A stretch of DNA of 64,000 bases from Hondaea fermentalgiana (lineage: Eukaryota; Sar; Bigyra; Thraustochytrida; Thraustochytriidae): contig NPFB01000097.1 in the NCBI GenBank assembly GCA_014084085.1, forward strand, positions 68,837 to 132,836, in the 5' to 3' direction. Made by a program: the position numbers and the translations under genes. Below, one piece after another: positions 20,501 through 28,540 of the stretch. A model generated the notes under the pieces. That model saw only the letters and a program-made list of their open reading frames with translations. It searched no databases and was not told where the DNA came from. Each line of letters opens with the position of its first letter. The first letter of the stretch is position 1.

Positions 20501-20671
20501 CGACCTTATAGCCGCCGGTGAGCCGCCACGGTCGCCATTTTGCGTTTCGAAGGCTCTCTCGCCGCGTCGGGGGGACGAGAATGCCTTGGCACCGCTGGCA
20601 GAGGCCTTGGCTGAGGCGGTACCCCGCCACGACCCGTCCACGCTGGCCGCCGCGCTTGCCTCGCTTGTCAT
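17561..20671 (-). CDS. HEAT-repeat protein, HEATR6-like
   Basis: A 1036-residue alpha-solenoid from ATG 20671. After a ~120-residue disordered head, the protein is a run of paired helices. A conserved block (LQAALRVVHGCLLAFGADSL) matches the DUF4042 region of HEATR6. Later repeats have typical HEAT punctuation, such as HLPRALRDPDPDVRSCAAVCVSEI and VRARGALALANFVYE. HEATR6 is a scaffold of poorly known function that is amplified in some tumours. No catalytic motifs are present. Length is close to the animal protein (about 1180). Confidence 0.75.
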   Translation of the reverse strand: MTSEASAAASVDGSWRGTASAKASASGAKAFSSPRRGERAFETQNGDRGGSPAAIRSRRPSSSSLPAAAGDQVPPLPPTTPTQGRVRARQAMGTPSQSGPPLTTRKFSFSSSLRAGSGNAALQRERAKWNVWVRAARERHIEPATLVREVIDARLTFPSSVISRRDCGELVRRVVDLEDTETGGGASARLVSYFSQRKHVEFNVDVLAVVVPSLLREVRASLVSPDQCLDALQALSYVLFSDGARCSAFEEEIVRTLIDDVLRADNADLACSGAAFGCLGNLLQRKALLDAQAPEVAQLALRSISLLLEEAWDTPATVAVGQPPSATENTGDSRLQKLKVLQAALRVVHGCLLAFGADSLQTKLHWFAGALTRVICETMQVCKTEKRLRQGEASASESEMSDSDLERKSSSSRVLKQLEKIRLAALDLLDALCKFDRKLMQTQWERLLPQRNGSVLNLKAPHLLTVLLFDAQPRVRCATFRVVSALFANSPVRVWLSQPRPAGKASAFVPMSVKISRIVEEVFYALGRVLGGQESNPTALEQAHQCAVTVLRAVPFEVRGNEGFFLTPFLQGCAGPLTARLADAKVPEKVRLAAAATCAALVSAPKARLESVAAFTTTHLIPALEQVDLAANEWSMPLVGAMCEQYAREVSRGTLWDATHRVLLQCFASRLPSSRRAAVGLVERILRRDKVSEPPITSALAGWNEVLSVHLPRALRDPDPDVRSCAAVCVSEIRTEGWALVSDAQRRECVGGILSAYGGKEETQRATLTALGAMALVPEFRTPVFMRDGVPLLLVALEASNLQVRARGALALANFVYEPDRASHLDQLIAPDTRCALTEACITHVPDHDKVAAPCLRALGALYAGFATSLSDNEDGNGSQQGNLGARVAHALLEGANGKGEASAKVRWSACASIGLVLSRGTDSTRQRDFVEVLADQAAQNDNFKVRIAAVTALHEGIRALHARSDLRAVVRETLGPALLSLVNARGMVDVSQARFAAKLDDALRALLRGVADSEWPEQGGDLASLIGSQEMLRKE

Positions 20672-21014
20672 TGTGTCGGCAGTGCGTGCGAAGAGGTTCT
20701 GGATGGTAACAATGATAACCGTTTTGGCTTTTGGACCTCAGCTCTCACCAGGTTGCCATGTATCCTTCAAGAACTTGACCTGGACAGCCGATGCGCGCGC
20801 ACAGCACTTGCAAGTCCTCGACACGGCACAGAGCTCTTTGCGATGCAGTGCTGGACGCGAGCGCGAAGGAAAAGGGAAGAAGCCAGATATAAGTCAGTCA
20901 TTGAATGACTACGTGGTACGATGTTTACTTCAGTTCGTTGGTTGAGTGGGTGATATACTATACTATACTCCTACTCCTACTACTATCGTGGTAGCTAGTT
21001 TGCGATCGTGTCAG
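20672..21014. other. Intergenic region
   Basis: Lies between two minus-strand genes: 3' flank of kinesin and promoter of the HEATR6-like gene. It contains a (TATAC)/(TCCTAC) short repeat at about 20953-20990. No gene is seen. Confidence 0.35.
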
Positions 21015-24000
21015 CTAGTTTGTGACCTTTTTACGGCGCGCTCGCTCTTGCGCGAGCCTCTTGCGCAGCTGGGCCGCCGTGGCGTTCGCCTGGGCGCTCG
21101 CCTGGGCGCTGCTGGCCGTGAAGGCCTGGCCCACAGCTGTACTGGCGCCCGGAGAGGAGAGTACCCCACCGGGTCCAGCGTCAGATCCGAGAGCTTTTTG
21201 TTTCTGGACGCCAGTGTAGTATTTTGGATCGGCGAGTCGTTCGTGAATGGGTTTCGCGCTCGCAAGAATAGCCCCGCCTGCAATTACGGCATCGTCCGAC
21301 GTGTTCTCCTTTTCAGGATTGTCCTCGGGTGTGCCTGGGGATCCGCTACGAGTATTTCCGCTGCCTGGCTTGGCACTTGCGTCAGCTGAGCCGGGCTTGG
21401 CCTTTTGCGATTCCCAGGCAAGCTGGCGAGCGCGACCATTGCTTCGAGACCCCGTGCCCGAAGTGGCGTTGTTTCTGTACAGGCCGCCAACCTCCGCACG
21501 ATAAGTGCCGCTTCCATTCTTGATCTCCCCCCCGCTGGTACCCATTCCAGAAGCAGATGCCAAAGCCGGGGCTGGGGGAGCGACAACTCCTGCGACAGCG
21601 GCGTTAGCTGACTTGGGGTTCGAGGTGCTCATCGCGGATGAGGCGCTACCAACTGATCCCGTTGACTCCCGAGACCGCGCGGCGCGCAACTTGGATTCTT
21701 GCGCGCACCGATTCGAGTACGACTCAGTCATCCGGGTGAACGATGGTGAATTTGAACCAGATTCGTTCGAGCTGCGTCGTCCTGCGCGCGGGCTACCCAC
21801 CCTATTGGACCCAGACCCAGACCCAGACCCGGACCCGGTGCCCTCGAGACTTGCACGAGGACTAGTGCTGCGCCCATTGGTCTTGCGTTGTATCTCGGCC
21901 AGCGCAGCCGGGTTGAGGGTCATGCCATCTACTGTGGACTCGGGATGTGCGTCTGTGAGCTGGAGGGAGTCCACTTCGAGCTCGGTGATGGGCTTGATCA
22001 CAAGCTCGTCCAAGGTGTTTTCGCGAGTTTGTTGGTCAATGATCTTGCGTTTGTGGATTCCCGTAAAATTTTGCGTGTTGGAGAGGCGATCAAAGACCCC
22101 CGGGGTGCGTTGCTGGTTCAACGCAGTTTGCTCTTCGTGGAGAATGTCTGCTCGCTCTGCTGCCCGGCGGGCCGCAGCGAATTCGGCATCGTTCGGAGTC
22201 TGTGCCAGCATCTGCGATTGCGCTTGCTGCGATTGCGGGGTCGCAAGCATCGCACTAGCCATACTGGCAAAGTTTGCCCCAAGGCTTGACCTGCGGCCTG
22301 TATCCCGAGCAGAAAAGAGCGCCGACGACGAGCCCGAAACCTGCAGCTGACGGACTTGGTCCTCGAGAGCACGCAGCTTGGCTTCGTTGAGGTTTTCCTC
22401 AAGGCCCGGGTCTACGCGAATGCCATTCTCCTTGATGATGCCCAAAAGCTTTTGATTTTCCTTGAGCAGGACATTGCAAAGCTCGCTGGACTCGCCGAGT
22501 TTATCCTGCAGTACGCGCGCGGTGATGGGCGTTGCTGCAGCGGCCATGGGCGAGCCTGCATGGCCCATGGAATGCCGTGTAAACGCCGGGGTGCCCGCAA
22601 TGGATGAGGCCGGCGAAGAGACGGTACCGGAGGCAGAAGCCGAGGACGGCATGAGAGACTTGCGACGCTGTTGAAGATCCCGGCGAGAACGCGACTCGTC
22701 GACATACGCCTGCTGTTTGAGACGCTCGATGGTTTGCTTGAGCTGAGACTTGGATCGCTTCGCATCGACGTACATTTGCAAAAGCTCCTGGAAGACCGAC
22801 TTGGCCTCTTCGAGCGAAGTGAGCTCGACAGGAAAGATGTTCGCGAAGGAGTCGTCCTTGGTACCAAGCTTGGAAGCCGATTCGCGCTGCTGCCCGGCCT
22901 GTGCAGCATCCCGCTTGGCCCCGGCGGCGGCTGGCGTGCCTGCTGCAGATTCGGCATCCGCGCCGGCGTCCTTGCCCACATCGCCGATTTTTGCGGCCGC
23001 GGCTTCGCACTGCTTTTTGTGAAAGATGATTTCGTACTCTGCAGCTTCAAGGCGCTGCTCAAGTTCTTCGACAGCTTCCATTTCCTCGGGTGTCATTTTC
23101 GCAGCACTGGCAGAACCAGAGGCTGATGCGGCGGCAGATGCCGACCTCGACCGCAGAGGACCGCCGCTACTGCTTGCACTATCCTTGGTGCTGACAAAGA
23201 AGGAGCGAAGGCTTTGCTTTTCGGCCGGGCCCGTTGGCGTCGACGAAGCCGCCAACGGCGTCGCCGCAGACGTTTGGGGCGGTTGAGCTACCACGGCAGA
23301 CGTCGAACCGCTCCGACCACGAGCGGCAGCAGGGCTTGGATCAGGCGTGGACCCGACAGCGTTGAGCGCTTGAGCGACGCTTTTCTCTGCCACATTTGCG
23401 CGCTGCTCGGCGGCACGCTTGCGGTCCTCGAGTTCGCGGCAAAGCTGTTCTTTGCGCTCGATCGCGGCTTGCTTTTTGGAAAGAGAGCGCTGCAGACGCT
23501 CGAGTTCCTCGTCGTGCTTGATGCGCTCGCGGGCCCATTTGTCGAGGAGCTTGCGCTGCTTGCGCTCCTTTTCGGTGAGTTGCTTGTTGAAGGACGTGAG
23601 TCGCTGCGCCTGGCGCAACTTGCGCTGCATGGCCGTAACCTGCTCGGTCTTTTGACGGAGAAGACGCTCGTCGCGTGTGCTTCGCATCTGGAGCTTTTGC
23701 TTGTCCTGCGCGAGGACGCGCTGCTGCTTGCGGAGGCGAGCAATCTCTTGCTTGCGTTGCTGCGCCTCTTCGCGGTACTTTTTGGCGTTCTCCTCCATGC
23801 GGCGCTGGTATTCGACCTTTTGCTTTTTCATGCTGTCGATTTCACGCTGGATCTTTTGCTCCTTGACTTGCCACTTGCTGGCCATGCGCTTGGCGTCTGC
23901 AAGCTGCTTGCCCTGTTTTTCCAGATTTTTGAGGCGCTCCATCTTGTCCTTGAGCTGAAGGCGGAGCTTGGTGATTTGGGTCTTGTTCGCCTCGCTGGAT

Positions 24001-26231
24001 TTTTTGGTCTCGAGTTCTTTGATTTTACAATCGAGAGCGTCGCGTTGCTGCTGCGTGACCAGGACCTCGGCATTCATCTCTGCCATTTTCGCCTCGTAGT
24101 GAGCCTTCATGGCCTCAAACTTTTTGCGTTCCTCGACGACCTTTTTCATGATCATCTGCTTGGAGCGAAGGGTCACGTCGTAGCTCTGTACCATGCTGCG
24201 ATAGCTATCCTGGGTTTTCTGGAACTTTTCCTTGAGCTCCCGGGTTGCCTCGTCGTCGTCCTCGTTCACCTCGAGCAGCGAGGGATCCGCCGCAAGGTCT
24301 TCGGCGCTGAGGGCGTGGGGATCAAAGTCGTCTGCATGGCCATCTTCGTCGTCGTCGAGGTCATCGTCGTCTTCGTCGTCGTCCATATCGGTCGTTTCAT
24401 CAAGACCCGAGCCGGCGACGGCGGCGCCGCCCTTGCCGGCGCCGTGAAAGCCCTCGAGGCTCCGACGAATGCGCGCGTTGCGTACGATTTCCTTTTCGAC
24501 CTCGTCGAGAGAGTCTGCAAAGGTGAACTCGCTCTGAAGGCTTTTGAGCTCTTTGCGTGCCTGGGAGAGCTGGCCGTCGCTGGTCTCGAGCTGTCTCTGG
24601 AGCTCTTCGATTTTACGCAAGTATTGCGCATTGCTCTTGATGGCCTCTTCGTCAAGCTCGATGTCCTTGGCCTCGCCGGTCTCGCCGCCGAACTTGCTTT
24701 TGTAAAAATCGACCTGGGCAGCGGCCATAATGTACTTTTCCTGAACTTCGGAGCGCGACCGTTTCTCGCGCTCGAGCGCGTCGGTGAGTTTGAGAACTTG
24801 CGCGTCGGCGCCGTCGGCTCGCATGCGCGCCATCTCGAGCTCTTGGCGAGCGTGCGAGAGTTCCTCACCGTTGCCGAAAGCCCCAAAGCCCATGCCCGCG
24901 CCAAAACCTTGCTGCTGTTGCTGCTGGAAGTTTTGCATTGAGTGCTGATCTTGTGGCTGTTGTTGAGGCCCGCCGTTCCCGTAGAGTTGCAGTTTGAGTT
25001 GCTGGATCTGTGCCTTGAGCGTCGCAATCTGTGACGAGTTTGGATCGCGGTTGACGATCGGTTTGTTCTTGATGTTACGAGCACGATTTGCGTAGCGCAG
25101 GGCGTTGAGGGTTTCTTCAAAATTAGCATCAGCAGGTGATACGCAGGCGATCATCAGGGTGCGACTGTTGCCACCGAGGGAGTCCTGCAACATGCGCGTG
25201 AGCTTGGAATCACGGTATGGCACGTGCGTGCCCTTTGGCTTGGTTTCGTCGCCGAGGGCAGAAATTACGTTGCCTAGGGCCAGGAGACCCTTGTTGATGT
25301 TGATTCCTTCCTTGAGACGGGTCCCCGTGGCGCCGGTTCGTTTGGCGCGCTCAGAGCCGGCGAGGTCCACGAAATGGAATTTGGCAATTCGGTATTCGAC
25401 ATCGTCGCCGGCGGCCGACTCGCCATTGCTAGCAGCGGCCTCGCCCTCGGTGCTCTCGCCGCTTTTCGTGGCGGCGTTTTCTTTCTTTTGCTGGTTTGGG
25501 TCCGCGGAACTGTTATCTTCCCCAGCCGATGTGGAGTCCGCGGCCACGGGCAAGTGCTGCTCGATGATGATGGTGAAGATTGCGTGCGAGCGCGAGGAGT
25601 GAACGTTCATCTCCGTGCTGCCCGTGGTGCGACAGAGGGATCCGCGTTCGAGTGCTTCGTACATGGCAGCCGTAGACTTGACGGACTCCTCCACGGCGCC
25701 GCAGACCTCCATGCCCTTTTCGCTTTCGCGCACGCTGACCACCTTGCCCTCAGAGGACCCTGCCGGGTCAAGCAAGTCGCGAATGTCCTCGCCATAGATT
25801 TCCAGAAACTGCACCCGGAGGTAGAACTCTGCGCCTGGGTTCGCGGCCTTTTTTTCTTCGATGATGTCAAAGATCTCCGACATGGCGCGCGGAATGACGC
25901 CGAGCTTGCTGTCGTCGTCATCGACGAGCGAGTCTGTGGATGTGCCCATGGTGTAAGTTTTGCCGCTCCCGGTCTGGCCGTATGCCAGGACGGTAGCGTT
26001 GTAGCCGTCAAAGAGTGTTCTGACGAGGGGCGATACGTTTTTCGCATAGATCTCGTGCTGGTGCGAGGTCTGGCCAAAGACTTGGTCGAAGGTGAACTGT
26101 TTCTCCTTGCCCATCATGACGAGCTCCGACTCGCTCAGCGGGCGCACGCACTCGCTGCATCGCTCCAGCTTCTCCTTGGACAGGAGCGGCCTGATCCGCA
26201 CCGCCACGCGGATGTTCGTCGACTCGCTCAT
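21015..26231 (-). CDS. Kinesin-4 family motor protein
   Basis: The start is ATG 26231 (MSESTNIRVAVRIRP). The frame stays open 684 nt further upstream, but only through the AGAGC repeat and without an ATG in a sensible context. The product has 1738 residues. The N-terminal motor has the P-loop GQTGSGKT at 85-92, switch I NVHSSRSHA and switch II VDLAGSERAKRTGA. The neck segment YANRARNIKNKPIVNRDP is diagnostic of kinesin-4 (KIF4/KIF21/KIF27 group). A long coiled coil covers roughly residues 400-1100, with an acidic Asp-rich patch and Q-rich linkers. The C-terminal third is Ser/Gly-rich and disordered, with a (GS)n run at nt ~21808-21840. Kinesin-4 proteins act in spindle midzone, chromosome or ciliary transport. 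The motor carries a ~65-residue Ser/Glu-rich insert just before switch II. Confidence 0.95.
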   Translation of the reverse strand: MSESTNIRVAVRIRPLLSKEKLERCSECVRPLSESELVMMGKEKQFTFDQVFGQTSHQHEIYAKNVSPLVRTLFDGYNATVLAYGQTGSGKTYTMGTSTDSLVDDDDSKLGVIPRAMSEIFDIIEEKKAANPGAEFYLRVQFLEIYGEDIRDLLDPAGSSEGKVVSVRESEKGMEVCGAVEESVKSTAAMYEALERGSLCRTTGSTEMNVHSSRSHAIFTIIIEQHLPVAADSTSAGEDNSSADPNQQKKENAATKSGESTEGEAAASNGESAAGDDVEYRIAKFHFVDLAGSERAKRTGATGTRLKEGININKGLLALGNVISALGDETKPKGTHVPYRDSKLTRMLQDSLGGNSRTLMIACVSPADANFEETLNALRYANRARNIKNKPIVNRDPNSSQIATLKAQIQQLKLQLYGNGGPQQQPQDQHSMQNFQQQQQQGFGAGMGFGAFGNGEELSHARQELEMARMRADGADAQVLKLTDALEREKRSRSEVQEKYIMAAAQVDFYKSKFGGETGEAKDIELDEEAIKSNAQYLRKIEELQRQLETSDGQLSQARKELKSLQSEFTFADSLDEVEKEIVRNARIRRSLEGFHGAGKGGAAVAGSGLDETTDMDDDEDDDDLDDDEDGHADDFDPHALSAEDLAADPSLLEVNEDDDEATRELKEKFQKTQDSYRSMVQSYDVTLRSKQMIMKKVVEERKKFEAMKAHYEAKMAEMNAEVLVTQQQRDALDCKIKELETKKSSEANKTQITKLRLQLKDKMERLKNLEKQGKQLADAKRMASKWQVKEQKIQREIDSMKKQKVEYQRRMEENAKKYREEAQQRKQEIARLRKQQRVLAQDKQKLQMRSTRDERLLRQKTEQVTAMQRKLRQAQRLTSFNKQLTEKERKQRKLLDKWARERIKHDEELERLQRSLSKKQAAIERKEQLCRELEDRKRAAEQRANVAEKSVAQALNAVGSTPDPSPAAARGRSGSTSAVVAQPPQTSAATPLAASSTPTGPAEKQSLRSFFVSTKDSASSSGGPLRSRSASAAASASGSASAAKMTPEEMEAVEELEQRLEAAEYEIIFHKKQCEAAAAKIGDVGKDAGADAESAAGTPAAAGAKRDAAQAGQQRESASKLGTKDDSFANIFPVELTSLEEAKSVFQELLQMYVDAKRSKSQLKQTIERLKQQAYVDESRSRRDLQQRRKSLMPSSASASGTVSSPASSIAGTPAFTRHSMGHAGSPMAAAATPITARVLQDKLGESSELCNVLLKENQKLLGIIKENGIRVDPGLEENLNEAKLRALEDQVRQLQVSGSSSALFSARDTGRRSSLGANFASMASAMLATPQSQQAQSQMLAQTPNDAEFAAARRAAERADILHEEQTALNQQRTPGVFDRLSNTQNFTGIHKRKIIDQQTRENTLDELVIKPITELEVDSLQLTDAHPESTVDGMTLNPAALAEIQRKTNGRSTSPRASLEGTGSGSGSGSGSNRVGSPRAGRRSSNESGSNSPSFTRMTESYSNRCAQESKLRAARSRESTGSVGSASSAMSTSNPKSANAAVAGVVAPPAPALASASGMGTSGGEIKNGSGTYRAEVGGLYRNNATSGTGSRSNGRARQLAWESQKAKPGSADASAKPGSGNTRSGSPGTPEDNPEKENTSDDAVIAGGAILASAKPIHERLADPKYYTGVQKQKALGSDAGPGGVLSSPGASTAVGQAFTASSAQASAQANATAAQLRKRLAQERARRKKVTN

Positions 26232-27253
26232 CCTGCTCTCTGCCGCCGCCGCCGCTCCTGCTCCTGCCAGCCCTGCTGCTGCTACGTCCGTCGCCGGGGG
26301 CGCCGCCTCCCTCCTCCTCCCTCCGCGCGCAGGCCGGGCGCAGGCCGGGCGCACGCCGAGCTCGCTCGGGCTCCGCCGCGCGCAGGCGTCGCGAGCGGGT
26401 CTGCCGCGCCCTCCCTCGCTGCCTCTGCGAGCCCCGCCTGGCCGTTGCACGCGAGCCCTCTTCTCCTGCTCTGCTCTGCTCTGCTTGCTCTGCTCTGCTT
26501 GCTCTGCTTGCTCTGCTTGCTCTGCTCCCTGGGCGGCGAGCTGCTCCAGGAACCGCGGCCGCGCTCTGCTCTGCTCTGCTCTGCTCTGCTCCGCGCCGCG
26601 CCGCTGCTGGAGAGGAGAAGATGGCGCCGCGGGCGCGGAGACCGCGCGGCCCGGGCGGCGGCGAGCGAGGAGGGCTGCGACTGCAGCTGCAGCTGCGTCT
26701 GCGGCGGGCCTCGCGGGGCCAGGGTGGGCCACGCGGCCGCTAAAAGTGCAGGGCTTGCTTGCTCTGGGCGGAACTTGCGGGAGCGGCGCCGTGCTCGGCG
26801 AGGGCGCGAAACGGGCGAGGTCAGGAAGGGGAGGGCCAGGGTGAAAGAAATGATCGGCCGGGGGAGGGTTGGCACGTACTAACAGTAAGGTTACTGTTAG
26901 GTGGAGTTCGTGCATGCTCCATGCTGAGGACTGTAGGGGTGAAAGCGGATATGACGAAGGAGGACGAAGACGATAGCAGCTTCCCCCATCGAGGTCTATT
27001 CATTTACATACATGGACGTCACGCTTGGTCTCGCTTCTTACTTTCTGATCGAAAAATTGCGTTTTGTGGCTTTTCCTGTGTCAAAACAGCCCTGGCCACG
27101 CGACATTGGACCGGGCTGCAATTTGATGAACGCATTGATTCTACCTGATGCTTTTGAAATGACAACCAATTTTTATTTCGTTTTCCTAACCGTCGATAAT
27201 TCCATTTCGGGGTTTCCGAAGTGATAATCAAGAAAGAGAACGGCAAACTAGGC
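26232..27253. promoter_or_regulatory. Kinesin upstream region with AGAGC repeat, then 3' flank of the PDI gene
   Basis: From 26232 to ~26760 the DNA is GC-rich with two AGAGC-type blocks (listed separately). From ~26900 it becomes AT-richer and holds no credible frame; this part is the 3' flank of the PDI gene. Confidence 0.45.
26461..26592 (-). repeat. (AGAGC)n pentanucleotide blocks upstream of kinesin
   Basis: On the plus strand the DNA reads ctctg/cttgctctg repeatedly at 26461-26526 and again at 26563-26592. On the coding strand of the kinesin gene this is AGAGC. The blocks lie 230-361 nt upstream of the kinesin ATG. The same unit in the same orientation occurs upstream of three other minus-strand genes in the window. 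Confidence 0.85.
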
Positions 27254-28066
27254 CTATTTGGTCTTTTTAGCTTCCGGTACAGCGGCTTCCTTTTCGGCTG
27301 TGGCTTCGTTCTTATTGTCCATCTTTGTTGCACCTCGCCTGCCTCTCTTGGCAGCAGGCACCTCTGAATTCGTGTCGCGCTGCCTGAAGACGGCATAGAC
27401 GGCTCCAGCGCCAACCAGAACGCCGGCAAGGGCTGCCAACGCAGCCTTGAGTGGCTCATCGCGCAATGTCGTGATCATGTGCTCGTATACAGCAGCATTC
27501 GGGGCAAGAAAAGAGGCTTCGGCAGGAACAGGGACGCCTTCGACGTCTTCGGGACCCGTGCGGTGCTCGGCAATGTATCTGGCGAACTCGGCCATGGTCT
27601 CCACGTCGCGCCTGCCCCGAAATTTGTACATTGTGCCCTGATGAAAGTACAGGAGGGTTGGGAATCCCTTTATCTCAAAACGGCGCGCCAAGGCTTTATT
27701 ATTCTCAGCATTCACCTCTGCCACGTTGATCTCGCCCAGGAGCTCTTCGCCCAAGATTTGCCATGCTGACGCCATGCGCTTGCAGTGGCCGCACCATGGG
27801 GCATAAAACTTGACAAACCTGCGCGCCTCGCATTCGTTCACGAAAAAGTAAGCGTGCCGCTCGCACGAGGCCCCCTTCGGCTCCCTTCACACGTACCAGT
27901 CACCCGTCGTCGCGCCCGTCGCGGCTTGCGTCAAGTGCTCAAAGTTCTCCTCTCCGAGCTCGATTACACGTCCTTCCGCGCCGTTCGGCGCCACGAAAAG
28001 CACGCAAAGGGCCAGAGCCAGAATCACCGCGCGCGCCGCGCCGCCGAGCACGCTCTTCGCCTGCAT
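27254..28066 (-). CDS. ER membrane protein disulfide isomerase (thioredoxin-domain, TMX-like), two exons
   Basis: Exon 1 is 28066-27897 and exon 2 is 27818-27254, joined across a 78-nt intron (donor GTACGT, acceptor GCGCAG). Splicing restores the classic DWFVKFYAPWCGHCK junction and gives 244 residues. A signal peptide is visible (MQAKSVLGGAARAVILALAL). One thioredoxin domain carries the redox site CGHC and the cis-proline segment KGFPTLLYF. A hydrophobic segment (AALAALAGVLVGAGAVYAVF) precedes a Lys-rich tail ending KKTK, which fits a KKxx ER-retrieval signal. The architecture is a type I ER-membrane PDI that catalyses disulfide formation or exchange in secretory proteins. The unspliced frame alone would lack the signal peptide and the start of the domain. 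It shares a 474-bp divergent promoter with SCC3. Confidence 0.88.
27819..27896 (-). other. Intron, 78 nt, in the PDI gene
   Basis: Starts GTACGT and ends GCGCAG on the minus strand. Removing it keeps the frame (phase 2) and rebuilds the conserved Trp before the CGHC motif. Confidence 0.85.
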
Positions 28067-28540
28067 CGTCGCTCGCGCTTTGTCCGAGTTCTGCCTGCGC
28101 ACCGCGTCGAAGCCACGCGCACCAGGAGATAAGAAAAGATCGCCAGGCCAAGTTCGTCTTCGAAGCGCTTCGCAAGGGGGAAAAATGAAGAGGCCTATTT
28201 ACAAAAATAGGCCGCGTCTGCCTAACCGCGGCGACGGCAACGCGGGGCGCCCGGCAGCAGTAGCAGATCGCGACCAGAGCGCGAGGGACGCGGAGGAGGC
28301 GAGCTCCGCCGCGCTCGCGACCACCTGCCGCGCACGCATATCGACCGTCCTTGAGGCCTTACCGTGCTGCCTGCACTCGAGCGCAGAGGCTTCCATCGCG
28401 CGGCGAGCAAGCACTTTGGACACGCGAGGACAACCTAACGAACGCAAGACGAGCGCAGGCTCTGTCTGCTTGCTCGCTTGCTCGCTTGCGCATACGCACG
28501 CACGCACGGACGGACGCGTGCGTACGTACGACTGAAGACA
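28067..28540. promoter_or_regulatory. Divergent promoter between PDI and SCC3 genes
   Basis: 474 bp with GC-rich DNA and short runs such as cttgctcgcttgctcgcttgc (~28470) and acgcacgcacggacggacg (~28497). No gene is seen. Both transcripts must start here. Confidence 0.4.

Noticed and set aside
26232..26915. N-terminal extension of kinesin upstream of MSESTN
   Set aside because: It runs through the AGAGC repeat, giving an EQSRAEQ-type peptide, and the motor domain already starts correctly at 26231.
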